Assembly: GCF_963576545.1 (NCBI RefSeq)
Contig: NC_083655.1
Location: 909,549 to 973,548 of the forward strand
Source: Limanda limanda
Taxonomy: Eukaryota; Chordata; Actinopteri; Pleuronectiformes; Pleuronectidae
Direction: 5' to 3'
Length of the DNA stretch: 64,000 bases
Positions within the stretch are counted from its first letter, which is position 1. Each line of letters starts with the position of its first letter. Shown here piece by piece: positions 57,923 through 64,000 of the stretch. Made by a program: the position numbers and the translations under genes. Below the pieces are notes generated by a model. The model saw only the letters and a list, made by a program, of their open reading frames with translations, ran no database searches and was not told the DNA's origin.

Positions 57923-59651
57923 GTGAGAGGCCTCTGGCTCGGACAGGTTCTGGATCCGGACCGCGGACTAACACTCCGGCATCGAACCCACTTCACTGCT
58001 GTCCCCGCCCGCTAACAACACAGCACTTCCGCCCTCTGCCTTCACAATAAGACGCGTCCCCGCTCCCCTGCTCCATGGGGAGAAGACCAGCGACTCTCCA
58101 GCTGAGGGACAAACTCTCAACTCTTCATTGAGTCTCATGAAAGTTTCATCTTCTGCTTCTTTAATATCTGGTGTCGTCATCGTGGGTTTGTTAATCAAAA
58201 AGTCTGTATTCTACACGTTCAAGGGAAAAAACAACTCTTTATTTTGAAAGGCTACCGTCTAATTTCCGGTTAGACTTTGTTATTTCTGACGCTTTTCAAG
58301 TATTTCGATTTCTCATATGTTAACAAACCCCGCCCCTAAAGCCCTTCCAGTGCTGCCATTGGTGGTCTTCTATTCTACCTTTGGCACAGAAACGCTCTGA
58401 TTGGCTCCTTGTCCTGTCAATCATCAGTGAGCAGTGGGCGAGGACAAGGCTAAAGTTCATCTAAGTTCATGAGCAGCAGGAAGCACTTTCTCTCTCCAGG
58501 GTTCTACTGTATCTTCTTCTTCATGTCTTCTTTTCTCCAGTGTTCTTCTTCATGTGTTCTTCTCTCCATGTGTTCTTCTTCATGTGTTCTTCTGAATGTT
58601 CCTCTCTGTGTTCTTCTCTATGTTCTTCTCCATGAGTTCTTCTCTATGTGTTCTTCTTCATGTTTTCTTTTCTCCAGTGTTCTTCTTCGTGTGTTCTTCT
58701 CTCCCTTTAAAGGGTAAAAACAAAGTGATAAACAGTGAAACTTCCTGGTTTTACTTCCTGGACGTTTTCCCGCTTTCTACGAGCCAAAGATTATCTCTGG
58801 ATAGATGTGTCACTCTAACATAGAAAAAAAGAAATGATAAATCACACAAATGTTTCATTAGGAAATATTAACATTATTTAATTATTTCATTATTGTTATT
58901 ATAGTTATTATTATTTTATTATTATTATTATTAACAACAACAACAGGTAAACAGTAGAAAGTCAACAATAACTGTGAAGTTTATTCTTCTCTTTGACATT
59001 CTAATATATATATATCTATATATATATTATACACAGTGTATTGTTATACAGTAAAAAAAAAAGTATAATCCATTAAACTGTTAAACTCAACCTCATGTTC
59101 TGCCCTAATGACCCAAACAGGTTTTTGTTTTTATTCATGTCCTCAGAGTGAGACCTCTTCCCTCCCTCTCTGATCTTTAGCTAACACTAGCATTAGCTCT
59201 CGTTTTGAAGACTCAGTTTTTTCACTCGACTCTTTACTGAGTTAATTCTCTTAAAACCATAACTTTCTTTACTCAACAACAACTTTTAGAGTCTAGTGTG
59301 AATGTGGAGATAATCTGAGTGACTGGATAGAAAAGTTAAATCTGATAAAAGCTGCTTTGGTTTGGTTTGCACAGGAAACAGAGAGGTGAGTACAGAGTTA
59401 GCCGTTTAGCTAACGATTCGTTGTATGTTTATCATTGATTCAAGTTTTTAGCCCTAAAGCTTTATTAATGTTTCTAATATTCACAACATGATACCACAGC
59501 TCAAAGAGTTTTATTCAGATAAAACTATAAATATCAAAGATGTCGCGGCGGCCATCAGGAGAATCATGATGTTTCCCACTGAGCCGCTACATGAGAAGCT
59601 AACAGTTGACATGTCTGTGTGTGTGTGTGTCTCTGTGTGTGTGTGTGTAGG
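57923..59651. promoter_or_regulatory. Divergent interval between cyb5a and C18orf63
   Basis: GC-rich sequence at 57,925-58,080 next to the cyb5a start is the likely cyb5a promoter. Pyrimidine-rich imperfect repeats (TTCTTCTCCATGTG) fill about 58,500-58,700, and AT-rich DNA with TTATTA and ATATAT runs follows at 58,850-59,060. A GAGAG|GTGAGT site at 59,385 could be the donor of a non-coding C18orf63 exon 1. A TG tract (59,612-59,648) abuts the exon-2 acceptor. Confidence 0.45.
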
Positions 59652-63260
<3,609 letters not shown>

Positions 63261-64000
63261 GTGAGTGTCTCCGCCTCCTACTGTCCACTGGGTTTCAGTT
63301 CTGCACGTTGTCGATTACAACATGATCATATTTGATAATATAAGGGAATTATCCACTTGATTATTTTTACCAATTATTCTTTCAGTTCCACCTCATTTAG
63401 ATCAGCAACTGAAAGGTTCAATCTGTGGTTTTAATCTAGGTGCGTTTCAGTCGGTCGCCTGTTGGTGGCGTCACATCCTCTTTGTGCACGTGTCAGTGTT
63501 TGTCTGAAGAATCAAAAGTGACTTTTTATCCAGTTTGAAGCTGAGCAAACGTTACAGCTTGACTCACAGCCAATCAGAGACGAGTCAGAGAAACACTGAA
63601 GGCCAATTTATGCCTCTACGTCTTTTCTAAAACGGAGAGATAAGACCGCCCTATCCGTCGTGGAACGCCCTCTCCGAGCGCCGCGGAGAGCTTTTCGTAC
63701 ACGTCTGATTCTTCTAACTGTCCGTGTTTATTTCGGAGACCCAACGGACCGCTCTTAGCTGTGATTGGTCCGCGAACGACATAATTTCCGTATGACGTCA
63801 TTTCTGTATTTCACATTTCCGGACCTCAAACTTCCTGCTTCTTTCCCTCATAACAAACACAACTATGATTCTACGATTAATGTGACGTGTGTGTGAAGCC
63901 AGCGGAGTTGTCCGGCTGACGGTGGCTCGTTAGAGCACTGACGGCATGTGTGCACGGTCACAGACGGTTATAACGAGCTTTCATAACGGCGCTAGCAGGC
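63261..64000. other. C18orf63 intron to the window edge, with a possible DNA transposon from about 63,600
   Basis: From about 63,600 (GGCCAATTTATGCCTCTACG) the sequence becomes GC-rich, with ACGGAGAG, CCCAACGGACCGCTC and GATTGGTCCGCGAACGAC. It resembles non-autonomous DNA transposons I recall from fish genomes. The right end and target duplication cannot be seen, so this is tentative. Confidence 0.35.

Noticed and set aside
57315..57974. A 219-codon minus-strand frame overlapping cyb5a exon 1
   Set aside because: It reads exon 1 in the wrong frame and continues into the TG/CA-rich intron repeat.

Overview
The window is vertebrate nuclear DNA, almost certainly from a ray-finned (teleost) fish. 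The evidence is small exons with canonical GT-AG introns, very dense (CA)n/(TG)n microsatellites and minisatellites, hAT-type DNA transposon remnants, and a short dispersed repeat of the kind common in teleosts. There are no prokaryotic features. Five protein-coding genes can be read exon by exon; most other long open frames are products of simple repeats.

Layout. (1) 1-4604, minus strand: six coding exons of fars2 (mitochondrial phenylalanyl-tRNA synthetase). Its last exons lie beyond the left edge. (2) 4605-21947: inferred fars2 intron 1, packed with tandem repeats, including a 3-kb GAAGAC-type satellite (about 16,980-20,100) that is itself partly duplicated. A likely non-coding fars2 exon 1 ends at 21,948, about 270 bp from the lyrm4 start, which gives a divergent fars2/lyrm4 promoter. 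(3) 22,217-42,625, plus strand: complete lyrm4 (ISD11) in three coding exons, with a poly(A) signal at 43,133. (4) 43,139-48,031: repeat-rich intergenic DNA. (5) 48,032-48,967, minus: single-exon ppp1r3g, a glycogen-targeting subunit of protein phosphatase 1. (6) 51,149-57,922, minus: complete cyb5a (cytochrome b5) in five coding exons, with introns dominated by tandem arrays. (7) 59,652 to beyond the right edge, plus: the first five coding exons of a C18orf63-like gene of unknown function.

fars2, lyrm4 and ppp1r3g are neighbours on human 6p25, and CYB5A and C18orf63 are neighbours on human 18q22.3, so the window joins two blocks of conserved synteny at about 49-51 kb. Functionally, fars2 and lyrm4 both serve mitochondria (tRNA charging and Fe-S cluster assembly) and appear to share a promoter. 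ppp1r3g acts in glycogen metabolism, and cyb5a is a tail-anchored electron carrier.

The most unusual structure is in cyb5a. The last intron is nearly filled by about 73 copies of a 44-bp unit. Read in the sense of the gene, every unit ends in a pyrimidine tract, CAG and CTGG, which copies the real exon-5 acceptor. Splicing into any copy would replace the membrane anchor with the same short tail and a stop, predicting a soluble cytochrome b5. The same gene carries an in-frame 153-bp duplication of the 3' half of exon 1 together with its splice donor. Across the window, TG tracts abut 3' splice sites and CA tracts follow 5' splice sites in transcript orientation.
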